A stretch of DNA of 64,000 nt from Panulirus ornatus (GCF_036320965.1 NC_092276.1:3231001-3295000); one strand, 5' to 3'; positions 45,091-56,224 are shown, counted from the stretch's first letter. Program-made: numbers and translations. Notes: generated by a model from the letters alone, not told the origin.

Positions 45091-46170
45091 TTGAGCAATA
45101 CATAAAAAATGTTCCATGACTGAAAGAGCGATTGTTCGGGGGTAAAACATTTTCTTATCCAGCACCAGTAGTAGAGAAAGTAAGTGCTCAGTTTAGAGGA
45201 AGAAGTTGAGGTTTGCGAGTATGGAAGGTAAAATAAGGTAAGAGACGGCGTGTCGGGTTTGTGAACTGATGCCCCAACAGTTATAATATGATAGGCTCCA
45301 TAATCCTTACTTGAGAGTCCCTAACCATGATGGCCGGGCTAACGTATACCGTTCACGGCATTTTGCCTTCTGAATTCGTTATTCGTTATGTGGCAAGGAC
45401 GAGCCATCTAAGAGCCAGACCACTGGCAATAAAAATCACCCATTATGTTGTAGCGTAGATGTTACTTTTAATTCTTGATAGTGAGTAATCGTTTTCTTTT
45501 AGGCGATGGTGTGGTTAGAAGAGGCGTTCGCTGGCGGCGCCAGGATCAACTGATGTCTGCCGAGAGTACACACCAAATAACACAGGAATTACAGGAATTT
45601 GATAAGGGAAGTAACACATCTGAAGAATCACCGACAGTAACTGAAATAAGTCATCAGTTGCACCAGAAAGCACAGTTGTTGAGTGAGAGGAGCAAATCAC
45701 TGCCGCAAGTCTTTTTCGATAGGCGCAATCTTCCACCTCAGCCGTTGCAGGTGTTTGATGGGAGAAGCGACTCAGGACGCCATAACCCAATCCTTTTCCG
45801 TAATGAACCACTCCCGCCTGACGTCCCTAGTGGCAAATGGCGTAGGCTGGTGAGAACGCTCTTGCAGGACGCTGCCACGTTCCTCTCTGCCAGGCGCACG
45901 CCGCAACGTTTCATTGCATGGCTCTCTAGTGCGCAGGAAGACGGTGACGGGAATCTCCACCAAGTAGATATGTCCGGCAGGAGAAGAAATGACATCGCTA
46001 GACAGCTTCCTGATCCATGGTATTCGGTTGACACATGGATGGGGGCTTTTCAATCGAGCTTCAAGAGAGACATGGTTCTGAACGCGGGGAAGTTAGGCGC
46101 CATCTTTCTTCTCTATTACCTTGCTCCCGACGTCCTCGTATGGATTAATGATAATTTTGGATTGGGATAA
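41574..46170 (+). CDS. Unrecognised protein with signal peptide and C-terminal hydrophobic segment, two exons
   Basis: Spliced CDS 41574-41622 and 45503-46170, phase-1 intron with borders CTG|GTGAGT and TTTTCTTTTAG|GC. The product is 238 residues. Exon 1 encodes a clean signal peptide (MIPTTHLLVLLLLLYPG). The mature part starts DGVVRRGVRWRRQDQ, is Ser/Glu/Gln-rich to about residue 75, and has no cysteine in the exon 2 frame. Basic pairs and triplets (RR, RRR) recur, which could be processing sites. The last 35 residues include KLGAIFLLYYLAPDVLVWI, a membrane-spanning or membrane-inserting helix with only a short tail after it. The 5' exon probably starts at 41453 behind an acceptor, making 41453-41573 UTR. 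The 3.9-kb intron holds two (TA)n tracts. No family is recognised. Alternatives are a secreted peptide precursor or a small membrane protein. Confidence 0.65.
42341..42407. repeat. (TA)n microsatellite
   Basis: About 67 bp of TA in the intron of the two-exon gene. Confidence 0.97.
43014..43097 (+). other. Possible small exon, unrecognised
   Basis: After a good acceptor (TTGTTGTCATTTTATTGTGCAG) the phase-0 frame reads FNTAFHAYPDLLVVTSTAQL and stops after 27 codons (TAA 43095-43097). It lies in the intron of the two-exon gene, whose donor is phase 1, so this frame does not fit that gene. Orphan candidate only. Confidence 0.2.
43966..44018 (+). other. Possible small terminal exon ending in a PDZ-ligand-like motif
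   Basis: Acceptor TCCTCCTCCAG; in phase 1 it reads VPKIYILPNYVDVTRV then TGA. The C-terminal TRV fits a class I PDZ ligand pattern. The phase matches both the signal-peptide exon at 41622 and exon 7 of the receptor-like gene. It is very short, so chance is a strong alternative. Confidence 0.18.
44019..45502 (+). other. Intron sequence of the two-exon gene
   Basis: AT-rich, with (TA)n at 45022-45088 and an ACTACTACTGCT-like trinucleotide patch at 44360-44440. No exon recognised. Confidence 0.45.
45022..45088. repeat. (TA)n microsatellite
   Basis: About 67 bp of TA in the intron of the two-exon gene. Confidence 0.97.
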
Positions 46171-46797
46171 AAGAATTTTTTAATGCTAGCTTCAGTGTTT
46201 GTTACATGCAATGAATCTTCTTCAAATTCTGCAAAGTACTTATGTGTTCTCTGAAGCTACAGAAGTGCCAAACTATTGTGTATTTATATAATTATATTAT
46301 TAAAGTGTTCTGGTGACTTAAAAGCAAAAACGAGAAGAAACTATAATAAAAGGGTCATACAAGATACTTTATAGAAAGACGACTACATTACAGTTTTCGA
46401 CAAAAGGATATTGGAGCTTTAGGAAGGAAATAGACTACAGATCTTAGTGCTGATAGTCGTTATGGACATAAACATCGCTAATCGCTGGTCTCGGACTGCT
46501 TATTCCAAGGTTAGTGGGAGTACACAAAAGTCACTTATATGCTACTGAAATTTTGGTATTTCCTCACTTACATCATCTGATTTCATATCTTTTTCTCTCC
46601 ACAAAGACGACTGCTTACTCTTAGATATTAAGACTTTCCTGACATTGTTAACCATAATATCAAGAATATATTAAATCAATAACATACTTGTAACTCCTTA
46701 CATATCCAGGGCTTAAGAAATATACTTGAATAAAGCGACAAAAAGGAAATGCTTCGCCATGAATTTTGTCAAAGATGCAGTGAGGTTGCAAGAAACT

Positions 46798-46888
46798 GGA
46801 CGTGTATGTATATACATTTGTATGTGAGTGGGTTTTGGTCATTCGTGTGTTTCCTTGGGCTACCTCGCTAACGCGGGAGACAGCGACA

Positions 46889-46889
<1 letters not shown>
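46798..46889 (+). mobile_element. LINE 3' tail fragment, sense
   Basis: CGTGTATGTATATACATTTG, a GTGGGTTTTGGTCATTCGTG segment and GCTACCTCGCTAACGCGGGA, ending CAGCGACAG and running directly into (TA)n. No coding part. Confidence 0.8.

Positions 46890-46947
<58 letters not shown>
46890..46947. repeat. (TA)n microsatellite
   Basis: About 58 bp of TA grown at a LINE 3' end. Confidence 0.97.
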
Positions 46948-46948
<1 letters not shown>

Positions 46949-47359
46949 TCTTTCCCAAAACATTACTTTGATATGCACAGACTAAAATGTAATACAAATC
47001 TGTGGTAAAAGTAAAGCATCTGAGAACTAAAGCTGGGCGCGATTTTTTTTATATGTGGAAGGTAAAGTAACATCATGGTAAGGAGGATAAAATCATAATT
47101 TTCTCATTGGGTGATTTTAGTGTGAAGTTAATGATTCTGAAGATTTCATACCTCTCCTTGAAATTTAATCATATAGGGGTAATTCCTGACTAAACTATTT
47201 TATCAAAATTCAGGTCCATGCCATCGAAAAACATTTGCTAGGATAGTACGTAAGTGTACGAGAGTAAAGCTTAGTCAGCCCAATATATTGAAGGTCCATT
47301 TTCTCTCTAACCAGAATATAGTGTAGCGGGTATGTAATCGAAAACGGAGAGCATCCAAG

Positions 47360-47952
47360 ATGGACGGAGCGACTGCACGGAAGACAATATCTGAAGTAAA
47401 TTTGATGGATTATGAAGAATTCATCAAAGTTTTCGGCAATGTAATTGAACACTGCTTGCTGTGTGCTGCTGCAGTTTGGCGATATCGGCCGTTTAAGAGT
47501 GTGAAACACCTGTATGAAGAGATCTGCACATTTGTTGACCAGCTTCCTGGATCAGGTATGTTAGATATCTGAATTTGTTGCCATAAGAAATACATGTAGA
47601 TGGCATGTTCTTTAATGCAAAGGTAGAACATGTACTTTTACATGCAGCATCTTGTTGAATGTTGATGGTTTTGTGTAAAGGAAGGTAAACGTAGAGATCA
47701 CTTTAAAACGGTACCCCAGTTAACCTTGAGTGCCGCGTCTTTTTTTTTTTTTTTTTGTCCATATAGGTATTCTGCATGTCGTTATATCATAGGAGACTGA
47801 GATCCGTATTGAACTTTACCAACTGTTCAAAGTGATCTGGTAAAATTTCACAAACTTTGTAATTTTATTTTACCCTGATGGTATTTTACTTGACATCGAG
47901 GCAGTGGAGTACACGTCTTTTCCTGTAACCTGTTTCATTCTTTAGCGGAGTG

Positions 47953-48032
<80 letters not shown>

Positions 48033-50182
48033 CACTCAGTGGCAGTACAGCCATTTAAAAAACATAACGTAGTAACTTGAAGAATAACTTGTTTGTTATT
48101 GAGCATAACGAGAGGTTCTGTAATCTTGCCTGGCGTTTTGCCAAGCGCGTAATACATGACCTCTTTTAGCAGGTTAATCAAACTACTTAAGAGGATGAAA
48201 CTTCGAGTTTCTTATTAGAATTTGGAGGAGCAGGTGTCACTTTATGACCTCCTTTTCAACGGAAATATCAACATGAGTGGTTTAGATTGTGCACACTCCT
48301 GTGGCGTAGACCCGCGATAACTAGGCTAGGGTAGGACTACAGCCGTAAGTGTTATTTCTGACCGGGATTGTACGTCATCGATTTGGTCTAGTGTCTTTTA
48401 AAGTTTCAAGTCAGATGCCGCTTCATCAATACCCATCATCCTCCGTATTCTATGGTCGTGTCGTAATGCTTTGAGGCTTAAGTTTGGTCGTTGAAATGGG
48501 ATGGTTTAGGCCTATTGATTGCGGTCACTCAGGTCGTCAGCGTTGTCGTTATAACCACCAGTCGAAAAGTCTTGAATACTGTTGTTCAGTTATTGAAATA
48601 ATTTCATACCCAAACGTGCTTATAATGTCCTTGTTAAGGTCAGATTTTTTTTTTTTTTGTTTACTGCCTTACCTTGGAGGAGAGCAAATAATTGAGTCAT
48701 TGCAGACTTAGATATGCTAAGTATTGTTAACCTTCAAGATGACTGCCAGTATTTTTCCCCACTTTCAATATGCTTGATGTCATCCTCAGGTACTGTTTTA
48801 TTAATGTAATTCAGAATGTAAGTAGAATATGGAATGACAATAATTTTCTTAATATGTGTCCACTTGAAATACGACTGTCTCTCATTTGTACAGGGAATCT
48901 CATGTAATCATATGTGTATGTACTACATCGAGGTGGTTAAGAACGATCGGGGTATTTCATGAGCGTTTAAGATTAGGGTAGGTTAGGTTAAGGATATATG
49001 TCCTGATTCTTCTATTCCTAGTTTTTACCGAATGCTGCCTTGAAAAAAAAAAGATATCCTGTGCCTATTCTTACATGTAGAACGCGTAGAGATGCATTTA
49101 ATCAGTGTTTTTGCTTACCAACAGCTAGGACTAGTTGGGTAGTAGTGGTCATAGTTTCGTCAAAACTAATTGTATCATCTAGGTTAGTAGCTGCCAACCG
49201 TAGCTCATGCATACATGCACCTGCGAGGCAGATGCACAAGTGATAAGGTAGGCGGGAGCCTCGCAAGGTTAGCAGCTCTCAGAAACATTGGTGGAGGCGA
49301 TGCTACATTTTTTTTTTTCTTCGTTCAACTTCATGATTAATTCATGTTTGAGACGGTGACCTCCGCTACCCAACCTTCGGTGTAATTATGTTATTCACAA
49401 GCTTTCGTTGTTCACATTATGGAACAACTGTCAACCGAATGGAAATTTCTTTAGTGTCGAATCATTGGGTTCACTTAACATTAGCTCTCTCCCTCATTAT
49501 CCCTCACCGGACAGCAAACACCGCCCCGCCAAACGCACTCAAACAAACGCGTCAGTTCCCGTTTATATTCTGGACATCCCCCATCCTGACAACTTCGTAA
49601 ACACCGACTTACAACAACCCAAGACTCTTAATTTTCACGATGCAACTACCAGGGCCACATATACACATATTTATGATCTGTGGTCCCGGCCGGTAGACCT
49701 GAGCAGTTCCATGAGCACCAGGCCCCACAGACCTTTCCTTGGTTTACTGTCTACTGACAGCACGTCGGCCCCGGTATATCACATCGTTCTAATTCATTCT
49801 ATTTCTTGCACGCCTCCAACACTCCTGTATGTTCAGGACCCGATCGCTCAGAATCTTTTTCACTCCATCCTTCCACCTCCAATTTGGTCTCCCACTTCTT
49901 GTTCCTTCCACCTCTGAGACACGTATCCTCTTTGTCAATCTTTCCTCACTCATTCTCTCCATATGTCCAAACCATTTCTTGGTAATCATTTCATATGTTA
50001 CACCTTACATGTAACTGTAGTTGATTCTGCTTTTGGAAATGGATTTTTATGATACACAAAACATACCTTTCATTGTGTAGAATATTGTACTCGATGTGAT
50101 ATTTTTGAGACGCTTAACAAAATCTTATATTTTTTTTTTTTTTTTGCTTTGTCGCTGTCTCCCGCATTTGCGAGGTAGCGAT

Positions 50183-50256
<74 letters not shown>

Positions 50257-50876
50257 CTTATAAACACTTAAACTGAATTTATGATATACCTCATTGGTGG
50301 CCACCTGTGAAACTGCTTTGTAGTAATGGAGTGTATTGCAAGGTTTAACTTATGGTATATTCCCCAGGTCGTGAGGGTATACTTCGCAGCCATCCCGACC
50401 TCGCTGGGCGCGTGGCCATGCAGGGCCAGCTGACGGCAGAGTCCACCAGGGAGCAACGGACGGCGGGCATGGCCGACCTGACACCACAGGAGAGGGACCA
50501 TCTTCTCCAGATGAACAAACGGTGAGTTGCGTTACTGAATGGAACCCTGGACTACCTGTGTGGCAGCCTGGTAGCCTAACAGGTCACGGTGGTCTGAAAC
50601 CACGTGTTTTCCTTGCTCATCGTGGCCTGAGGGTTAGGCTTCCTGGCTGCCACACACACATGGTCCGCGGTTCAGTTCTCGGGTATAGTGGTAAATAGTT
50701 TACATCATATGTACATGATCCTAGGGTGGCTCAAGTATTAGTAGCTTCTCATCTCACTGGCACGTCCCCGTAAGTTTGTGCAATGTCTTGAGGTTAGTTG
50801 GAATTAAGATCCTTTGTTGGAATCAAGATTCTTTTCACATGACCACCCTTACACACACACACACACACACACACAC

Positions 50877-50940
<64 letters not shown>

Positions 50941-51731
50941 CTCCTTTTTAAGAGATAAGGTTTCACGAGTGTAGAACTCCTGTCCTCTGATGTAGAGTTT
51001 ACAGAACACTTGTACTCCACGCTGTGCAGTAATTCTTTCGCCCCTTTCGTTTGAAATCTCTGCCTTCAGCACTTCAGTGACGCGTGTGTGATTCATTTTT
51101 TTTTTTTACCTGTTGATCATGTCCCATACGTTTCCATTTGTCATAAGGTTGCAAGCTGAGTCTGTTACTGCTTTTTTTATAGCTACTGCTTTAGAACGCT
51201 CAGTTGCTTTCACGCTTCCAACGTTTGATTATGTATAACCTCATAGTTCTTGTGCTGGTAAGTCTTCCGTTTCTGCTGCTGTCGGTACTCACCTGTCTGT
51301 CATTCGCTTAAATCTAAAGTGTCCCAACTATGCGTAAAGTTTTGGAAGGAGACTCAGGTTGCAGGTCTGCATGTTAGTCTTTAAGATAATCAGGCTTACC
51401 TATGCTTACTGCCTTAAGGAGTTAAGATTTGGGATTCCAGCGGTGCAGAAGAGGGTACCTCTAACTGCAGCTCACTCTCCTCAGCCAGACAACAAGGCAG
51501 TAACATTAGCTCCCTTAATTTCATGCCTCTAGCTACCGCGAGAAGTTCGGTTTCCCATTCGTGATCTGCGCACGGCTGAACAGGAAGGACGTCATCTTGG
51601 AGAGTCTGGAGGTCCGCCTCGACAACCCCGCCGAGGTGGAGCTGGAGAAGGGCATCGCGGAGGTCAAGAAGATCTGTCAACTGCGCCTCTCAGACCTGTT
51701 GGAGTCCGAAGCGGTCAACTGTAGACTGTAA
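47360..51731 (+). CDS. URAD: OHCU decarboxylase (URAD), three exons
   Basis: Spliced CDS: 47360-47555, 50368-50521, 51533-51731; phases 1 and 2; borders TCAG|GTATGT, CCCCAG|GT, ACG|GTGAGT, CTCTAG|C. The product is 182 residues, near the family length of about 170-180. The family decarboxylates 2-oxo-4-hydroxy-4-carboxy-5-ureidoimidazoline to S-allantoin, the third step of urate breakdown after uricase and HIU hydrolase. Diagnostic stretches are RSHPDLAGR (catalytic His74), ESTREQ (Glu94, Gln95), KFGFPFVICARL and CQLRLSDLL (Arg168). These align at a constant offset with His67, Glu87 and Arg161 of the zebrafish enzyme as I recall it. The last residues, CRL, fit the peroxisomal PTS1 pattern [SAC][KRH]L, in line with peroxisomal urate catabolism. 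The ATG is in good context (AAGATGG). Intron 1 carries (TA)n and LINE pieces; intron 2 starts with a large inverted repeat. Confidence 0.96.
47954..48031. repeat. (TA)n microsatellite
   Basis: About 78 bp of TA in URAD intron 1. Confidence 0.97.
49360..49710 (+). other. Open segment without ATG, unrecognised
   Basis: The frame is open from 49360 and reads, in parts, CNYVIHKLSLFTLWNN, SVPVYILDIPHPDNFVNTDL and YTHIYDLWSRPVDLSSSM. It then runs into an antisense LINE 3' fragment. It is GC-richer than its surroundings and protein-like, but has no start, acceptor or homologue recognised. It lies in URAD intron 1. Confidence 0.25.
49715..49982 (-). mobile_element. LINE C-terminal scrap and tail, antisense
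   Basis: The minus-strand frame 49980-49800 reads KWFGHMERMSEERLTKRIRV, VEGTRSGRPNWRWKDGVKKI and a broken NIQECWRRARNRMN. Tail complement continues toward 49715. Confidence 0.85.
50130..50184 (-). mobile_element. Isolated LINE 3' end motif, antisense
   Basis: T15 followed by GCTTTGTCGCTGTCTCCCGC and ATTTGCGAGGTAGCG, then (TA)n: about 35 bp of the element 3' end with nothing else of the element. Confidence 0.75.
50185..50254. repeat. (TA)n microsatellite
   Basis: About 70 bp of TA attached to the isolated LINE end motif, 113 bp upstream of URAD exon 2. Confidence 0.97.
50558..50655 (+). other. Long imperfect inverted repeat in URAD intron 2
   Basis: Arms 50558-50580 (starting GTGTGGCAGCC) and 50633-50655 (ending CTGCCACAC) are complementary at 21 of 23 positions. 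Inside, AGGTCACG and CGTGGCCT extend the pairing. It begins 37 bp after the exon 2 donor. Confidence 0.85.
50633..50710 (+). mobile_element. Possible SINE relic
   Basis: The GGTTAGGCTTCCTGGCTGCC region is A-box-like and is followed by GTCCGCGGTTCAGTTCTCGG with a degenerate B box. The spacing is like the other SINE copies but the match is weaker. Confidence 0.35.
50852..50938. repeat. (CA)n then (AG)n compound microsatellite
   Basis: (CA)n 50852-50876 followed by about 58 bp of (AG)n to 50938, in URAD intron 2. Confidence 0.96.
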
Positions 51732-54720
51732 ACTTGGCCATCCCATCAAGTGAAGGGTGCTTGGGCGGTGCCATGTTTATCTTGCGTTATCTTTAAACTT
51801 TATATAAGCATGGAAGGTGTTAGTACATATTAGCTATAAGCTATTTTAGAACTGTATAGATGATCACATAATGTTTACTTGAAGCTGTTTATTATGGCTT
51901 TCTGTAGGTGTGGCAATATGACCTGGTAGGAAATACTGCATCTCTTTATGTTGGGCTCCAACATTGTCTGGCCTTTATTGATGTACGTCAGACGGGTATG
52001 ATATTTTAAGCCTTTTTAATATATGCTAAGTATAATACACCGGGTATTTTGTATACACCAAAGTAACGTGTGGCTGTGATTTTTTTGGGAAGCATTTGAG
52101 CACCTGCTGTATAATATGAGTGAATTTGCTTCCCTTGGGATTAACATTTGCTTGACAAAACAGGCGAGGATGGCTTACATCCTTCACCGAAGCTGCTTGA
52201 GCGTGTCTTGTTCTCCGTGATGATGTCTGGTGCTGACTAGAACAGCTTATCGCAATGTCACCTCAGCCTCTGGCGTCTAGGGTTTAGTAGGATCTGATTT
52301 TCAGGATGAAAGGGAACAACAACAAACGTGCATGGATTGATTTAGCAATTCATTGGTCCTGCAGGAGCCAAGGATATATATTGGAAGGCGTTGACGTCGC
52401 TAGGGTTGGTGTGAGGGCTCAGCTTGTGGTACAGTTGCCAGGGTGTCAAGAGGATTGAGAGTTGTGGGTGCTTGAGGTTCAGTGTGAGGCTGTCTTAACA
52501 CGACCAGCTCTGCTTAGCACGGGCGTTGCAGAGCATCGGGTGCCGAAGGTCCTTGATAGTGCTCGTGAGTCGCGTTGTGCTGACCGTCTTGACGTGCACG
52601 TAGATAGTGGTGGCATCAGGCGCGCCCCGTCGGGCTCCTTAAGTATTCGGTTGCCTGTTTTGTTTCCAGTAGACGCTTGCGACCCTGTCTTTCGTAGGTA
52701 GGAAGTCAGCCATATTATTCGTTCTCACACTTCATAGATATTAGGTCATCATTTCTTCCTTTGTCTCACTGGGGAGGAACCTTCACAGTCAGGGGCTACG
52801 TAATAACAAGAACCATTTCGACAGTACCAACCTGGCTACCAATCAATTTTTTTTTTGACGAGGAAGGGATTGAGGGGAGGCTAAAGTATTCGAACCGATC
52901 GCACATTAGCACAAATTCGGCTTTTTTCCCCCTTTTACCAGATCTGCTGTTCAAAAGGGCCTGATCAGATCTCTTTAACTTTTACAAATGTCCGAATGCA
53001 TAGGTGGAACACAACGAATGACAATACGAGGGTATGTCCGTTTGATAGTTTGATTCAGTTTTAATATAATTGGTCATACTCTCATTTGTAGTGATTCCAT
53101 TCACATGTCATACATAATTGTATTCACTAGGTAATTTGTTATTGAGTTCAGTAGAGTTATCAAAGACCTTCCCATCCTGACGTCCGTTTTCTTTGTCTTT
53201 TTGGAACGGACACCCCCTTTTTTTTTAATCCATTTCTCGTAAAGTTGGATCACCCCTTTGAACGCTCTAACTTATGCCACATAAGTTGCACCAAAATCTT
53301 ATTAAAAAAACATTGGTATAGGAACGTTTTATAAAAAAACATTGGTATAGGAACGTTTTTTTGATAAAAATCACTTGGAGGAATGTTTTCAGAAAATATA
53401 TAGTTATGGCTATTGTAATGCTATAGAAGTAATAGATATGGTAAGTAGTTTTGATTATGTATTTATAACTTACTGGTCCACTTTTCGCTCATATCATTTT
53501 TGGATTTTGATAATCAGTGACGCTGCAGTGATTTAGTGTTTAATTTGACAAAATACTTAAACTTAACATATTGACCAATTTTACCTAGGATTGCATATAA
53601 ATACTGATATTGACATTAGATACAAAATTATATAGTTTCTCCTCAAGCCAGTAAGATGATGTTTCCATAAAAACTAAGTATATTAAACTTTTCATTTTCA
53701 ATTATATTCATAATCTTGAGTAATTTTGGGAAAAGGTCAAGCAATATAATAGTTAGGCATACAAATGCATTCTCTCTTGAGAGAATCAGAGAAAACGGAG
53801 ATAATAGAGGTTTTAAGGGTGACTACTGTAAAGTTTCGCGCACCGTTATGTGTATAGAATTATTGCAACAGGTTAGTAGTAATGATTTACTTTGGATACC
53901 TTAGCCGAGTATAATTGAACGTTCTCTAAAATGACCGCTGCAGGTGGAATACAGTTTTAACTCGCGGATCCACCGATATTATTTTCGTTGATACTTTTAA
54001 GTAATCGAAACCCACATTGTAGCGAACAGAAAGACGGGTATGGTGTTTGGAGACGATGTTGAATTTGGTACTCTCGTTGATGGTGATAGACAGTTACGAG
54101 ACGCTGTGGCCTTCTTACACTGGTTATGAATTTTAGAGTTTTGAGCTATCCTGGGAGCTCTACTTAACATGTTTATTTTCTGTTTCGCGTAGTATAAAAA
54201 GGAAGGAACTCGTAGTATATGTATATAAAAAAAGGTTCCATTTGTTGTTCTTAAATCATCGGGGGCTTTTAGTATGTGGTATTGTAAGCAAAACTAAAGT
54301 TTATAAGAGTATTAGATTTGATATTGAAAAATTCTAAAGTTTTTGCTATATTTGAACAATAATTTACATCAAAATACATGAAAGTTTTCCCAAGCCGGAA
54401 GCTTTCAGCGTAGGTTATCCTAGCTCACACTATATGCTGCTGGCCTGATATATATAGGAACTCACCCGTCTTGACTCCCGTTCCCAGCAACAACCATAGC
54501 CCAGAACCTCACCCTTCACATTCACCTTAACCTGTGGTACTCGCCCTCATTCCCCAGCGTTCCTCCTCCCTCAGTATTCCCCTTTCCCAAATAGCAGTGG
54601 ACTTCATCCTCACCTTGTCGGTTCCCTTCTCCCTTTGAGCCATCCTCATCTCTCCTACGACCGTGGTCTTCCAGCCTCACTCTGTCACCTCCTTGATGTA
54701 AGTCGGCTTTTAACATGGGA
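51732..54720. other. Intergenic sequence after URAD
   Basis: No confident gene. 51732 onward includes the URAD 3' UTR. 52380-52700 is GC-richer with open frames but no splice or homology support. A 29-bp direct repeat lies at 53304-53360. 54480-54710 is C/T-rich. Confidence 0.4.
53304..53360 (+). repeat. 29-bp tandem duplication
   Basis: AAAAAAACATTGGTATAGGA plus ACGTTTTAT is present twice in a row, with the CATTGG positions at 53311 and 53340. The units are essentially identical, so the duplication is recent. Confidence 0.9.
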
Positions 54721-54973
54721 GTAATGGAAGATGTTGATGATGAACTGTTTAATCATCATGACGAACATATCCCAGCATTAGCATATCAGGAATGCCCTGG
54801 TGGACGTACCCAAATAGATACCAGACGAAGATGAAGCGAGTGTACCGATAAGAAGCTTGATAGATTATCTACTTGCAGCACCAGGGGAATTAAACAAACG
54901 TGCTTGGAATGACTGTGGGAGGATACAGAGGAAGACTGTGACTCATGGTTGAAGTCAGAACCTGATGAACCTC
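54717..54973 (+). pseudogene. Frame-broken acidic coding relic, unrecognised
   Basis: Three consecutive segments look coding but in different frames: MGVMEDVDDELFNHHDEHIP (from the ATG at 54717), then DEDEASVPIRSLIDYLLAAP, then WEDTEEDCDSWLKSEPDEPQ, which ends at a CAG|GTGGGT donor-like site. Each switch requires a small indel. The parent gene is not identified. It could be a decayed gene or retrocopy, or several tiny exons. Confidence 0.35.
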
Positions 54974-55094
54974 AGGTGGGTAGCTGCACAAGACTGAGTG
55001 GCGACACAGAGAGAAATATTGTGATTCAGTAAGCAAGACGTGATGTGAGCGCTTCAACGCTAGACCCGCCAGTACGGCATGATTTTCCTCTTTG

Positions 55095-55298
55095 GTACTC
55101 GTAGGTAGGTGTCGTCGGAGGTACTCTTAGGTAAGTAGGTGCTGTCGTAGGTACTCGTAGGTAGGTAGGTGCTGTCGTAGGTAGGTAGGTACTGTCGTAG
55201 GTACTCGTAGGTAGGTAGGTGCTGTCGTAGGTAGGTAGGTGCTGTCGTAGGTAGGTAGGTACTGTCGTAGGTACTCGTAGGTAGGTAGGTGCTCCCCA
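55095..55298 (+). repeat. Minisatellite in 10-bp register (GTAGGTAGGT family)
   Basis: Most of 55150-55293 can be cut into consecutive 10-mers of four types: GTACTCGTAG, GTAGGTAGGT, GCTGTCGTAG and ACTGTCGTAG. They are arranged in 30- to 60-bp higher-order units. The long antisense frames here (PTYLRQH and similar) are a by-product of the repeat. Confidence 0.9.
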
Positions 55299-55810
55299 CG
55301 ATACCAATGATCCCCCAGGTTTACATCTGTCAGGTCCTCCTCCCTCGGCAGACGCACACCCACCCCCACCTCCCTCACTGCGCGACAGCCGGCCTCCAGC
55401 AGGTGAAGGAGACAAATGAACCGCGAGTATAAACCTTACAAAAACTGGCTTCTGCTGACCTGCTGTACGGTAGCACCAGCCGTGCTCTGCGGAATAGCTT
55501 AGTTGGCGTCTTTCTCTTGTATTTTTTTTTTTATTTCGTAGCAGTTGTTGTTCCTTGGATGACATATGATCCATCCAGTATGGTATTTGGTGAACTAGGA
55601 GCGAATCAACTTGATGCCCTGGTACCGGAGGGAGATGGGTGCTCCGTGGGGTAGTAATGTTGTGGTTGAGTGTGGTGTTAGCAGATGTCGTTGTCTAGGC
55701 CATACGTGGGTAGTCGGGGTGAGTTAAGGGGCGGTTGGGAGTTTGTTCTCACGAGGCAGGTCGTGATGAGGTCAGTGGCGAAGTCTTCTTATGTCTCTCT
55801 GGTGGTTACG

Positions 55811-55930
55811 CCTGTACGACCTTTGAGCACGCTGGTACGACCCTTGAGCACGCTGGTACGACCCTTGAGCACGCCCGTACGACCCAACAGCGCGCCGGTT
55901 ACGACCTATCAGCACGACGGTAAACGACCC
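55811..55930 (+). repeat. 21-bp minisatellite, site 1
   Basis: Three good units of GTACGACCCTTGAGCACGCTG and three more diverged ones (GTACGACCCAACAGCGCG and similar). Same family as 59547-60075. Confidence 0.9.
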
Positions 55931-56147
55931 ACAGGAACGCTGACTGGCGTGACCTGTCGCCTGATTCGTCAGCGTCAGGTCAGAGGTCATACTATGGAAC
56001 CCCAGGGTCGTAAAGCTTGAGCACGCGGGTGTCAGTCAAGCCTCCTTCCTCTCTTATGGCAACAGGTCAAGGGTCGGTGGCGGAGGCCGGCCACTTTAAC
56101 GCAGTGACGTAGAAATTGATGTTGGGATTTTGTTGCATTTGAGGAAG

Positions 56148-56150
<3 letters not shown>

Positions 56151-56213
<63 letters not shown>
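56151..56213. repeat. (CT)n microsatellite
   Basis: About 62 bp of pure CT. Confidence 0.97.
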
Positions 56214-56217
<4 letters not shown>

Positions 56218-56224
56218 ATATATT

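Noticed and set aside
48965..48995. TTAGG-like stretch resembling arthropod telomere repeat
   Set aside because: Only about three imperfect units in unique sequence; not an array.
55095..55298. CRISPR-like regular spacing of repeats
   Set aside because: Direct minisatellite without unique spacers, in eukaryotic sequence.
55026..55574. 182-codon minus-strand frame with PTYLR repeats
   Set aside because: It is produced by the 10-bp-register minisatellite, and the flanking part has no protein character.
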